Of a stretch of DNA of 42,672 nucleotides, positions 34,760-42,672 are shown one piece after another. The translations under genes and the position numbers were made by a program. The DNA comes from a bacterium (GTDB taxonomy: Bacteria; Actinomycetota; Acidimicrobiia; Acidimicrobiales; RAAP-2). The notes below the pieces were generated by a model, which was not told where the DNA came from, did not search any database, and worked only from the letters and a program-made list of their open reading frames with translations. Within the stretch, counting starts at the first letter, position 1. Each line of letters starts with the position of its first letter. The DNA lies in assembly GCA_027365055.1 (NCBI GenBank), contig DAHXOD010000002.1, positions 1-42,672 on the forward strand, read 5' to 3'.

Positions 34760-36010
34760 ATGCGAACGTCCCGACCGAACCAATGGGCGGGGAAGCTGCT
34801 GAAGAAGAGAACGGCCACCCTGTCCAGAGCAGGGCACGAGCCTGCGCATAGCAGCTGGCGCTGGCTGCTAATTGTCGGAGTCTCGCTGACCACTGCGGGC
34901 TGCTCCCTCGTGACCACACCCCGGAACCCGGTGCTTTCCGGGCCGAGCTTTGCCCCGCCGGGAGAGATCGCGTACGCAGTCTGCCCGTCCGCCGTGACAC
35001 CGGTCGAGTTGTCCACCGGAACAGCCGAGGCGAACATCCCGCTTCCGGTCACCGGGACCCCGGGGATCGGTGCCGCCAGCATCGCCACCTCTCCCGGCGG
35101 ACATTGGGCTTACGTGGTGACGACCGAGGGGGTGCCGCCGGGAAGCCACCCGATCAGCTCGGTGCCGGTCACCACCGGGGTGACGCCTCAACCGTCCGGC
35201 TCGTCCGGGCAGAACGTGGTGATACCGGTCAACCTGGTCACCCAGCAGGCGGGCCGTCCCATCGATCTGCCCGGCTCCGGCCCGACCCACGGCATCGTGG
35301 TGCTCCCCGGAGGCCACACAGCGATCGCGGCCAGTGGAACGTCGGTGGTGCCGATCGACCTGACTCGTGATCGGGTGGGGACACCGCTCAATTTGGGGAC
35401 TGGGCACACCATCTTCGGTATGGCGCTCAACCCCGCGGGGACCTCGCTGTACGTGCTGGTGGCCGGCGGGGTGATTCCGGTGAACACAGTGGCCGCCACT
35501 GCGGGTGCCCCGATCGTGACCGGTCTCTCCGTTTCCTCGGTCTACTCACCTCACGGGATCGTGGTGTCGCCGGACGGAACGACCGTCTACGTGATCGGTC
35601 AAGGCGGTACCGACTACGGGGGTCGGGTGCTGCCCATCACTGCGGCCACCGGTGCGTTGCAACCCGAAGCCTCGTTCGATCGGTTCGGCATCGCCGATCC
35701 GGCGGCCGTGGCCATCACCCCTGACGGATCGACGCTCTACGTGGTGGATGCGGCCGACAATTGGATCAATCCTCTGCCGATCGCTTCGTTCGCTTCGCCT
35801 CCCGCCCCGATCCGCCTGCCGGTCCAAAGTGGCGGTCCCGCCGGCACCCAGCACCCGAGTGACATCGTCCTCGCTCCGGGCGGCGCGACTGCCTATCTCA
35901 TCGACGGGTTTGCCGATCTGGTGCCGTTCACCGTGGCCACCCACTCCTTCGGCCAACCGATCCCGGTCTGTTCGGGGGCGTCGTCGATGGCGATCGCTCC
36001 CGCACCCTGA
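34760..36010 (+). CDS. YncE-like beta-propeller lipoprotein
   Basis: Lipobox-like VGVSLTTAGC; repeated blades (V-x-P-I-D/N-L-x-T, A-I-T-P-D-G-S-T-L-Y-V-V-D). Confidence 0.8.
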   Translation: MRTSRPNQWAGKLLKKRTATLSRAGHEPAHSSWRWLLIVGVSLTTAGCSLVTTPRNPVLSGPSFAPPGEIAYAVCPSAVTPVELSTGTAEANIPLPVTGTPGIGAASIATSPGGHWAYVVTTEGVPPGSHPISSVPVTTGVTPQPSGSSGQNVVIPVNLVTQQAGRPIDLPGSGPTHGIVVLPGGHTAIAASGTSVVPIDLTRDRVGTPLNLGTGHTIFGMALNPAGTSLYVLVAGGVIPVNTVAATAGAPIVTGLSVSSVYSPHGIVVSPDGTTVYVIGQGGTDYGGRVLPITAATGALQPEASFDRFGIADPAAVAITPDGSTLYVVDAADNWINPLPIASFASPPAPIRLPVQSGGPAGTQHPSDIVLAPGGATAYLIDGFADLVPFTVATHSFGQPIPVCSGASSMAIAPAP

Positions 36011-36124
36011 CCGGGACCCCCATGGGTCCTGAGGTCGTGGTTCCTGCGGTGCAGTTGCGCACCGCCTGTTGTACTGGGCGACAGCCGCGCGCACCCACTG
36101 CCGACCGCGCTCAGTCGTCAGCGC

Positions 36125-37648
36125 TCAGTCGTCAGTGGCGCTTAGGTCCCCGCAGTCGGACACCAGCGCGGCGCGGCGCGCCTCCTCGTTCCGATAGGTC
36201 GCAGGTTCCAACTGGGCGGCGGCCAGCAGTTCGTCCAGGGCCAGGGGGATGGCGCCGGCGAACTCCCAGACCTTCGGGATCGACTCGGGGCAGGCCATGA
36301 TCCCCCAGTACATTGCCCCGCGGTAGCTCATGATGGTGACGTTGAGCCCCATCCCTTCCATGACCGGTCCGAGGGGGAAGCCGGCCTGCATCTCGGCTCC
36401 AGCCAGGTAGAGGGGGAAGTCGGGACCGGGGACGTTCGAGACGACCAGGTTTGCGACGGGACGGTGGCGGTCGGCCAGGTGCATACGGCTGTAGAGGCGG
36501 GCGGCATTGGCGAACAGGTTCGGTGTGGCGTGCTCGGCCCAGTTGAGCAAGGTGTCGGCCCCGAGGGCATGGTGCTCTTCCTTGGCACCGAGCGTGCCCG
36601 CTCGGATGGCTCCCAGGCGCTCGATCGGATCGTCGATCTGGGTGGGCAACTGCACGAACATCGAAGACACCTTGTTCGACCCGTAGGCGTTCGGCCCGGT
36701 GGACGCGACCGACACCGGCACCACCGCCACCAGCGGCTTGTCCGGGAGCTCTTCCCCGTCGACCAGGAACGAGCGCAGGGCGCCGGTGCACACCGCCAGC
36801 ACCACGTCGTTGACAGTGGAACCGGTCGCCGATTTGAGCCGCTTGACGTCGGCGAGCCCGATGGCGCTGAACGCCACCGAGCGGTGCTTGGTCAGTGACC
36901 GGTTGAAGGAGGTACGCGGTGCCGACAACGGGAGCGCGGCCTTCCCCCGGCCGGGTCGGTCCTCGGACACGCTCCGGACCTTGCGGACATCGAGGATCCG
37001 CTGGCTGGTCCGCAGCACGTCCTTGGTGATCTCGAACGGGCGGAGCGTGCGTGCCACCAGGGCCTGGGCCATGAGGTCGAGCCCTGACGGGAGCGGGCGG
37101 TCGGAGCCTTCGGGCTGCCAGGGCGGGGTGATGGGCGGGGGGTCGGCTTCGAGGTCGAAGAGGACCGACAGCAGGGCGGCGCCCGACACCCCGTCGATGG
37201 TGGAGTGGTGCATCTTGATGATGCAGGCGATCCTCCCGCCGGCCAGTCCTTCGACGACCCGCATCTCCCACAGGGGTTTGGACCGGTCGATCTGCTGACC
37301 GCCGAATTCGCCGGCCAGCTCCGCCAGCTCCCGCAGGCCGCCCGGACGGGGGAGCGCGGCCAGGCGCACGTGGTAGTCGATGTCGAACGCCGGGTCGTCG
37401 ACCCACACCGGATGGCCGAGGTGGAACGGGACCTCGAGGAGGCGTCGCTGGAACACCGGCGCCTGCGGAACGCGCTCCGCGATCGACCCCTTGATCCGGG
37501 TGAACGAGTAGCCACCGGGAATGGTCGTGGGATCGAAGGTCATCGTCATCGCTACGTGCATGTGGAGGCACGGTGCTTCGAGGTAGAGGAAGCTCGCGTC
37601 GAGCCCGCTCAGCCGTTCCACGGGTTCTCCCACCGTCCCATCGCCCAC
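36125..37648 (-). CDS. WS/DGAT (wax ester synthase / diacylglycerol acyltransferase) family O-acyltransferase
   Basis: 507 aa; LSGLDASFLYLEAPCLHMHVAMTMTFDP, KMHHSTIDGVSGAALL (HHxxxDG), TVNDVVLAVCTGALRSFL, NLVVSNVPGPDFPLYLAGAEM. Confidence 0.96.
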   Translation of the reverse strand: MGDGTVGEPVERLSGLDASFLYLEAPCLHMHVAMTMTFDPTTIPGGYSFTRIKGSIAERVPQAPVFQRRLLEVPFHLGHPVWVDDPAFDIDYHVRLAALPRPGGLRELAELAGEFGGQQIDRSKPLWEMRVVEGLAGGRIACIIKMHHSTIDGVSGAALLSVLFDLEADPPPITPPWQPEGSDRPLPSGLDLMAQALVARTLRPFEITKDVLRTSQRILDVRKVRSVSEDRPGRGKAALPLSAPRTSFNRSLTKHRSVAFSAIGLADVKRLKSATGSTVNDVVLAVCTGALRSFLVDGEELPDKPLVAVVPVSVASTGPNAYGSNKVSSMFVQLPTQIDDPIERLGAIRAGTLGAKEEHHALGADTLLNWAEHATPNLFANAARLYSRMHLADRHRPVANLVVSNVPGPDFPLYLAGAEMQAGFPLGPVMEGMGLNVTIMSYRGAMYWGIMACPESIPKVWEFAGAIPLALDELLAAAQLEPATYRNEEARRAALVSDCGDLSATDD

Positions 37649-37672
37649 CGGTCTTTCGTCGTCCGAGTCATC

Positions 37673-37704
37673 TGCTCACGATTGCCACTGCTCACGATTG
37701 CCAC
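37673..37704. repeat. Perfect 16-bp tandem direct repeat (TGCTCACGATTGCCAC x2)
   Basis: 37673-37688 and 37689-37704, in the divergent WS/DGAT - hydrolase intergenic region. Confidence 0.95.
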
Positions 37705-37733
37705 CCGGCACCGACCCGGTGTTTCATAGTGCG

Positions 37734-38999
37734 GTGCCGTGGGTCTTTCTCGCAGTCAGCATGGTCGGTGGACTCTGCACGGTCAACGCCTTTCTCCCGA
37801 TCCGTCGCGAGCCGTACACGGTGGCGAGCTTCGTGCTGGCATGGGCCCCTGGGGAACTCCCGTTGCAGGTGCTGGCCGTCCAGGTGGCCGGCACGCTGAT
37901 CTTTGCCCACTTCGGCGCGTTCTCCCACTGGCCCGGTTGGACCGGCCTTGCCGTCGCCGTGCTGTCGTGGATCGGGCTGGTCTGGTTGGCCGTAGTCGCA
38001 CACCGGGCGGGGGCGTTGGTCGAAGACGCGCTCGCCCGGGGGGCGGGCGGAGCCTCGCCGCCCCCCGGGTTCCGGCCGGGTCCGGTCTGGAACACCTGGT
38101 GGCGGCTGAGCATTGCCGTGCCCTTCCGGTTTCGCCGAATCCAGCGGATCCGGAACATCGACTACTGGGGGGACGGGATCGCCCGGCACCGGCTCGACGT
38201 GATCCGGCTTCGGAGAGGATCGTCGGGACCGGAACTGCGCCCGGTCATGGTCTACATCCACGGTGGTGCCTGGGTGATCGGCGACAAGCGTCAGCAGGGC
38301 CTTCCGCTGTTGCACGAGCTGGCCGCTCGGGGGTGGGTGTGCGTTGCCATCAACTACCGGCTCTCCCCGAAGGCGGTCTGGCCGAGCCATATCGTCGACT
38401 CGAAGCGGGCGGTGGCATGGGTGAAGGAGCACATCGCCGACTACGGAGGGGACCCCGGGTTCGTTGCCGTCTCCGGTGGCTCCGCCGGCGGGCAACTCGC
38501 CTCGCTGGTGGCCCTCACCCCCGGCGCAGCCGAGTGGCAACCCGGCTTCGAGGATGCCGACACCTCCGTGGACGCCGCTGTCTGTTTCTACGGCGCTGCC
38601 GACCTGACCGGCGATCCGGAGCTCTCCGGGTCGTTCGGACCGGGGTTCCTACGTCTCGTCGAACGCTATGTGATGCAGCAGCCGATCACGTCGGATCGGG
38701 AGCGCTTCGTCAGAGCGTCCCCCATCGAACGGGTGGGACTCGATGCACCCCCGATGTTCGTGCTGCACGGCAGCAACGACACCCTGGTGTCGGTCGCGGT
38801 CGCCCGAAGGTTCGTGGTTCGTCTGCGCGAGGTCTCGCGGGCGCCGGTCGTCTCCGTCGAGCTTCCCCTCGCGCAACACGCCTTCGACATCCTGGCGTCG
38901 ATCCGTTGCCGTCACACCACGATGGGTGTCGTCCGCTTTCTCGAAGGTGTTCGCGTCGGGACGACTCCGGAGTTCCGCGTCGGCCCGCCGGAGTGCTAG
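37734..38999 (+). CDS. Alpha/beta hydrolase (HSL/carboxylesterase-like) with N-terminal membrane segment
   Basis: VMVYIHGGAWVIGDKRQQGLPLL (HGGAW oxyanion hole), VAVSGGSAGGQLASLVAL, PMFVLHGSNDTLVSV, AQHAFD. Start GTG 37734 preferred over TTG 37698. Confidence 0.9.
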   Translation: MPWVFLAVSMVGGLCTVNAFLPIRREPYTVASFVLAWAPGELPLQVLAVQVAGTLIFAHFGAFSHWPGWTGLAVAVLSWIGLVWLAVVAHRAGALVEDALARGAGGASPPPGFRPGPVWNTWWRLSIAVPFRFRRIQRIRNIDYWGDGIARHRLDVIRLRRGSSGPELRPVMVYIHGGAWVIGDKRQQGLPLLHELAARGWVCVAINYRLSPKAVWPSHIVDSKRAVAWVKEHIADYGGDPGFVAVSGGSAGGQLASLVALTPGAAEWQPGFEDADTSVDAAVCFYGAADLTGDPELSGSFGPGFLRLVERYVMQQPITSDRERFVRASPIERVGLDAPPMFVLHGSNDTLVSVAVARRFVVRLREVSRAPVVSVELPLAQHAFDILASIRCRHTTMGVVRFLEGVRVGTTPEFRVGPPEC

Positions 39000-39099
39000 A
39001 CAGACCCGGGAGTTTCTGACGTAGAGTCACATCACGGTGGACGAGGTCCGGGGAGGGTCCCGACCGGTCGCCGTCTGACGCCGAGCGCAAGGGGGAAGT

Positions 39100-40407
39100 G
39101 TGGTCTCAGCATCGCGAAGGATGCGGATGGCGGCGGTAGGGGCGGCCCTCCTGGTCGCCGTCGTCGGCACGGCGTGCAGCTCTACCAACTCGTCCACGAC
39201 CGCCACCACGGCCGCCGGTGGTTCGGCGAAGATCCCGGCGAGTGCCTTCAGCGACCGAACTGGGATCACCCGCACCACCGTCCAGGTCGGGAACATCTCG
39301 ACCCTCAACATCGGCGGCCTCTTCAAAGGGGCACTGGTCGGCACCCAGGCCTACGCCGCCTACGTCAACTCCACTGGCGGGATCAACGGCCGGAAGATCG
39401 TCGTGAGCAGCGGAGCCGACCAGTTCAACAACGGCGCGCTGAACAAGGCGCTCCCCCAGACGGCGATCCAGAACGACTTCGCGCTGGTTGGGGGCTTCAG
39501 CCTCAACGACGGCTACGGCGGTGCCGTCCTGGCCCAGAACCCGGGAATGCCCGATGTGTCGGTGGTCCTCGATCCGGCGACCAACAAGCTCCCCAACGTC
39601 TTCAGCCCGGTGCCGGAGAACACCGGCTGGGAGACCGGGCCGCTCCAGTACTTCAAGGACAAGTACCCCACCGAGGTCAAGGCGGTCGGCACCCTGGTGG
39701 CCACGTCCCCGTCGGCAGTCACCGACTGGAACGGTGAGAAGGCGGCCATGGAGCACCTGGGCTACAAGGTCGTTTACCAGCCCCAGTACCCGGTCACCCA
39801 GACCGATTTCACCCAGTACGTGATCGCGATGCGGAACGCCGGGGTGAAGATGCTGTTCCTCGACCAGATGCCCGCGAATTACGCCTCGGCGGTGATCAAG
39901 GCCCTGAACGACCAGAACTACCACCCGGTAGTGGTCTTCGGTGCGGCCACCTACAGCTCCAACCTCGTGCACGACTCCGGTGGGGCGGCCGCAGTCCAGG
40001 GGATGTACCTCGAGCAGAACGCCTCCCTCTACCTCGGCGAGGACCGGAACCTGATCCCCGCGGTGGGAACGTTCCTCCACTGGGTCGCGGTGGCGTCGCC
40101 CGGGTTCAAGCCGGATCTGTTCACCATGTACGGCTGGGTGTCGGCCGAGCTGTTCAGCCAGGCCCTGAAGAACGCCGGCTCCAATCCCAGCCGGGGCTCG
40201 CTGTTGCAGGCTCTGTCGAAGATCACCACGTTCAACGCCAACAACCTGATCTCCACCACCAACCCGGCGGCCAAGACCAACGGGTCCTGTTACCTCCTGG
40301 CCCGGATCAACAACGGCCAGTTCCAACGGCTGGCGGATCCTCCGGTCTCGAGCAGCACCGGGGGCTACCGGTGCAACGGCACCTACTACCTGCACACCAA
40401 AGCGTGA
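39100..40407 (+). CDS. Branched-chain amino acid-type ABC transporter substrate-binding lipoprotein
   Basis: VAVVGTACSSTNS lipobox; TVQVGNISTLNIGG...GTQAYAAYVNSTGGINGRKIVVSSGADQFN. Confidence 0.93.
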   Translation: MVSASRRMRMAAVGAALLVAVVGTACSSTNSSTTATTAAGGSAKIPASAFSDRTGITRTTVQVGNISTLNIGGLFKGALVGTQAYAAYVNSTGGINGRKIVVSSGADQFNNGALNKALPQTAIQNDFALVGGFSLNDGYGGAVLAQNPGMPDVSVVLDPATNKLPNVFSPVPENTGWETGPLQYFKDKYPTEVKAVGTLVATSPSAVTDWNGEKAAMEHLGYKVVYQPQYPVTQTDFTQYVIAMRNAGVKMLFLDQMPANYASAVIKALNDQNYHPVVVFGAATYSSNLVHDSGGAAAVQGMYLEQNASLYLGEDRNLIPAVGTFLHWVAVASPGFKPDLFTMYGWVSAELFSQALKNAGSNPSRGSLLQALSKITTFNANNLISTTNPAAKTNGSCYLLARINNGQFQRLADPPVSSSTGGYRCNGTYYLHTKA

Positions 40408-40473
40408 GCGGGTCGGAAGGTGGCAACGACGCCTGAGGTGCGGCGACGGTGATGGGATCGGGAGGGTGATCCG

Positions 40474-42420
40474 ATGACCGCGTTCCTCCAGTACACCGTG
40501 TTCGGGGTGATCCTCGGGGCAGGGTTCGCGATCGCCGCCACCGGGCTGGTGGTCACCTACACGACGTCGGGGGTCTTCAACTTCGCCCAGGGAGCGGTCG
40601 GGATGATCGCCGCCTTCAGCTACTGGGAGCTGGTGGTCGGTCATCACGTGCCGGTGCTGGCGGCGATGGCGATCATCTTGTTGGTCGGTGCTCCCATCGC
40701 AGGTGCGCTGGTCGAGCGGGTGCTGATGCGCCGCCTGCACGGGGCGACCGCGGAGCGGCCGATCATGGTGACGCTCGGCCTCACGGTCATCCTCACCGGT
40801 GTCGCCACCATCGTGTGGCCACCGTCGAACCAGTACCAGCTCGACCCGATCGTATCGGGGACGTTCCGGCTGGTGGGAATCAACCTCCAGTACCAACAGC
40901 TCCTGACCATCGGCATTGCCGTCGTGCTGGTGGTGGGACTGCGCTTCCTCTTCTACTCGACCCGTACCGGGGTCGGGCTCCGAGCGGTGGTGGACGACCC
41001 GGGCCTGCTGGCCATGTCGGGAGCGTCTCCCAACATGATGAGCCAGTACGGCTGGATCCTCGGCTTCATGATGGCGGCGCTGGCCGGCGTCCTCCTCGCC
41101 CTCACCCAGGAGCAGTCGGGGATCAGCATCACCGCGATGACGCTGCTGGTGGTCAACGGGTACGCCGCCGCGGTCGTCGGCCGCCTCAAGAGCATTCCGG
41201 TGACCTTCGTGGCGGCCATCGTCATCGGTTTGGCCGAGGAGTACATCATCTACTACGCGTTGCCCCATGTGTCCCAGGGCCTCGCTTCGGACATCACCCT
41301 GGCACTGCCGATGGTGTTCCTCTTCGTCGCCTTGGTCATGCTCCCTTCGGTCCGCCTGCGTGCGGCCGGCCGGCTCAGCACGGTCCGGGTGCCCCGCATC
41401 CCGAGCGGTCGGGAGTCCCTGGCCGGTGGGGCGGCCTTCGTGGTGGTCGGAGTGATCTTCGCCCTCGTGTTCGCCACCACCGCGGTCAAGGGCATCCCCA
41501 TGCTCCAGCTCGGTGGGGACACCATGACCCTCGGCATGGTGGCGTTGTCGCTGGTGCTGCTCATCGGCTACTCGGGACAGGTGTCGCTCTGCCAGTTCTC
41601 GTTCATGGGGATCGGCGCCTTCCTGATGGGCAAGGTGGCCGGCGGAGGATCGCTGCTCGGCTTGGTGGCGGCGGCCGCGGTGTGTGCCCTGCTCGGCGCG
41701 CTGGTGGCGCTGCCCACCATCCGGCTGCGCGACCTGTACTTCGCCCTGGCGACGTTCGCGTTCGCCGACGCGGTGGACCAGGGCTTCTTCGGCGACGCCC
41801 GGGTCTACGGGGGCCCGGGGGTGAACGTCGGCCGGATCGTGCTGCCCGGCATCTCGTTCGGCGGGGACCGGGCGGAGTTTCTGCTGGTGACCGTGTTCTT
41901 CGTGCTGGCCGCGCTCCTGGTCCTGGCCATCCGGAGGAGCCTGTTCGGGAGGCGGCTGGTGGCGATGAGCGACTCCCCGGCCGCGTATGCCACCGTCGGG
42001 CTCAACCTCGGGTTCACCAAGGTGGCGGTGTTCGCCATCGCCGCGGCGATGGCGGGTATCGCCGGCGGGCTCTACGCCACGGTCAACCAGACCGTCGGCA
42101 CCTCCGACTTCGGCTTCTTCTCCGGCATCATCTTCGTCCTCTTCGTGACCGTGTGGAGCGTCAGGACGGTGTCGGGTGCGTTCCTCGCCGCGCTGACCTA
42201 TGTGGTGCTCTACAACTTCTGGCAGACCGGGCTGGGGCTGGTGGCCGGCATCGGGATCATCCTGATCGGCCGGGCGGCAAGTGGGATCCTGGGCATCGAG
42301 TGGCTCACCAACGCCGTCCGGCTGCCGTGGGTCAAGCGCCCGGCCGACGGGGACGCGGGCGCCGCGGTGACCGGGAGCGATCCCTCCACGATCGGGGGTG
42401 AGGCCCGTGTCGCCGGGTGA
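40474..42420 (+). CDS. Branched-chain amino acid ABC transporter permease, LivH-LivM fusion
   Basis: 648 aa; LivH half (GAGFAIAATGLVVTYTTSGVFNFAQGAVGMIAAFSYW; GVGLRAVVDDPGLLAMSGASPNM) and LivM half (GYSGQVSLCQFSFMGIGAFLMGKV; LFGRRLVAMSDSPAAYATVGLNLGFTKVAVFAIAAAMAGIAGGLYA). Confidence 0.95.
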   Translation: MTAFLQYTVFGVILGAGFAIAATGLVVTYTTSGVFNFAQGAVGMIAAFSYWELVVGHHVPVLAAMAIILLVGAPIAGALVERVLMRRLHGATAERPIMVTLGLTVILTGVATIVWPPSNQYQLDPIVSGTFRLVGINLQYQQLLTIGIAVVLVVGLRFLFYSTRTGVGLRAVVDDPGLLAMSGASPNMMSQYGWILGFMMAALAGVLLALTQEQSGISITAMTLLVVNGYAAAVVGRLKSIPVTFVAAIVIGLAEEYIIYYALPHVSQGLASDITLALPMVFLFVALVMLPSVRLRAAGRLSTVRVPRIPSGRESLAGGAAFVVVGVIFALVFATTAVKGIPMLQLGGDTMTLGMVALSLVLLIGYSGQVSLCQFSFMGIGAFLMGKVAGGGSLLGLVAAAAVCALLGALVALPTIRLRDLYFALATFAFADAVDQGFFGDARVYGGPGVNVGRIVLPGISFGGDRAEFLLVTVFFVLAALLVLAIRRSLFGRRLVAMSDSPAAYATVGLNLGFTKVAVFAIAAAMAGIAGGLYATVNQTVGTSDFGFFSGIIFVLFVTVWSVRTVSGAFLAALTYVVLYNFWQTGLGLVAGIGIILIGRAASGILGIEWLTNAVRLPWVKRPADGDAGAAVTGSDPSTIGGEARVAG

Positions 42421-42672
42421 CGGGCTGCCGGCTCTCCGGGTGTCGGAGGTGTCGGTGCACTTTGGCGGGGTGGCGGCGCTCAACTCGGTGGACCTCGAGG
42501 TCTGGCCCGGCACGGTCACCGGGCTGATCGGGCCGAACGGGGCCGGGAAGACCACCCTGTTCAACGTGATCAGCGGCCTCCAGGATCCGGACCGGGGAAC
42601 AGTCCACTTCTTCGCCACCGAGGTGACCTCGATGAAGCCCCACCGTCGGGCACGGCTCGGACTGGCTCGGAC
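42407..42672 (+). CDS. LivG-type ABC transporter ATP-binding protein, N-terminal fragment (runs off window)
   Basis: GTG 42407; LRVSEVSVHFGGVAALNSVDLEVWPGTVTGLIGPNGAGKTTLFNVISGLQDPDRGTVHF. Confidence 0.94.
   Translation, partial: MSPGDGLPALRVSEVSVHFGGVAALNSVDLEVWPGTVTGLIGPNGAGKTTLFNVISGLQDPDRGTVHFFATEVTSMKPHRRARLGLAR

Noticed and set aside
39106-42618. 1170-aa minus-strand ORF antisense to the Liv transporter genes
   Set aside because: His/Asp/Arg/Glu-rich low-complexity composition typical of the antisense frame of high-GC genes; the plus strand encodes clear transporter proteins.

Overview
High-GC window, probably actinobacterial and possibly Acidimicrobiia-like (inference from codon bias and from proteins with N-terminal 'PGWWxAxDGxWxxPE' motifs). 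It is densely coding, with about 30 protein-coding loci. I found no convincing rRNA, tRNA or CRISPR array by eye. Recognisable content: lgt 5' end; NlpC/P60 hydrolase; dienelactone hydrolase; DUF885-like protein; DJ-1/PfpI protein; acyl-CoA synthetase; CoA-ester lyase; two convergent ABC-2 exporters; TetR/MFS divergent pair; APC permease; M20 peptidase; Gfo/Idh/MocA oxidoreductase; a translationally coupled uxaC - fructuronate reductase - gluconokinase operon divergent from a LarA-family nickel racemase/epimerase; VOC-hydrolase fusion; secreted repeat/CHAP-like protein; UvrD/PcrA helicase; YncE-like lipoprotein; WS/DGAT acyltransferase; alpha/beta hydrolase; and a Liv-type ABC transporter. The most interesting signal is the 21996-27784 cluster. 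It lacks uxuA (mannonate dehydratase) and KDG kinase but has a gluconokinase and a LarA homologue. This suggests a glucuronate route in which D-mannonate is epimerised at C2 to D-gluconate and then phosphorylated to 6-phosphogluconate. Other notable items are three loci with base-level frame lesions (8507-9344, 13960-14742, 30787-32528), a (GGTGCG)12 G4-prone microsatellite, and several operator-like palindromes or repeats in divergent intergenic regions.
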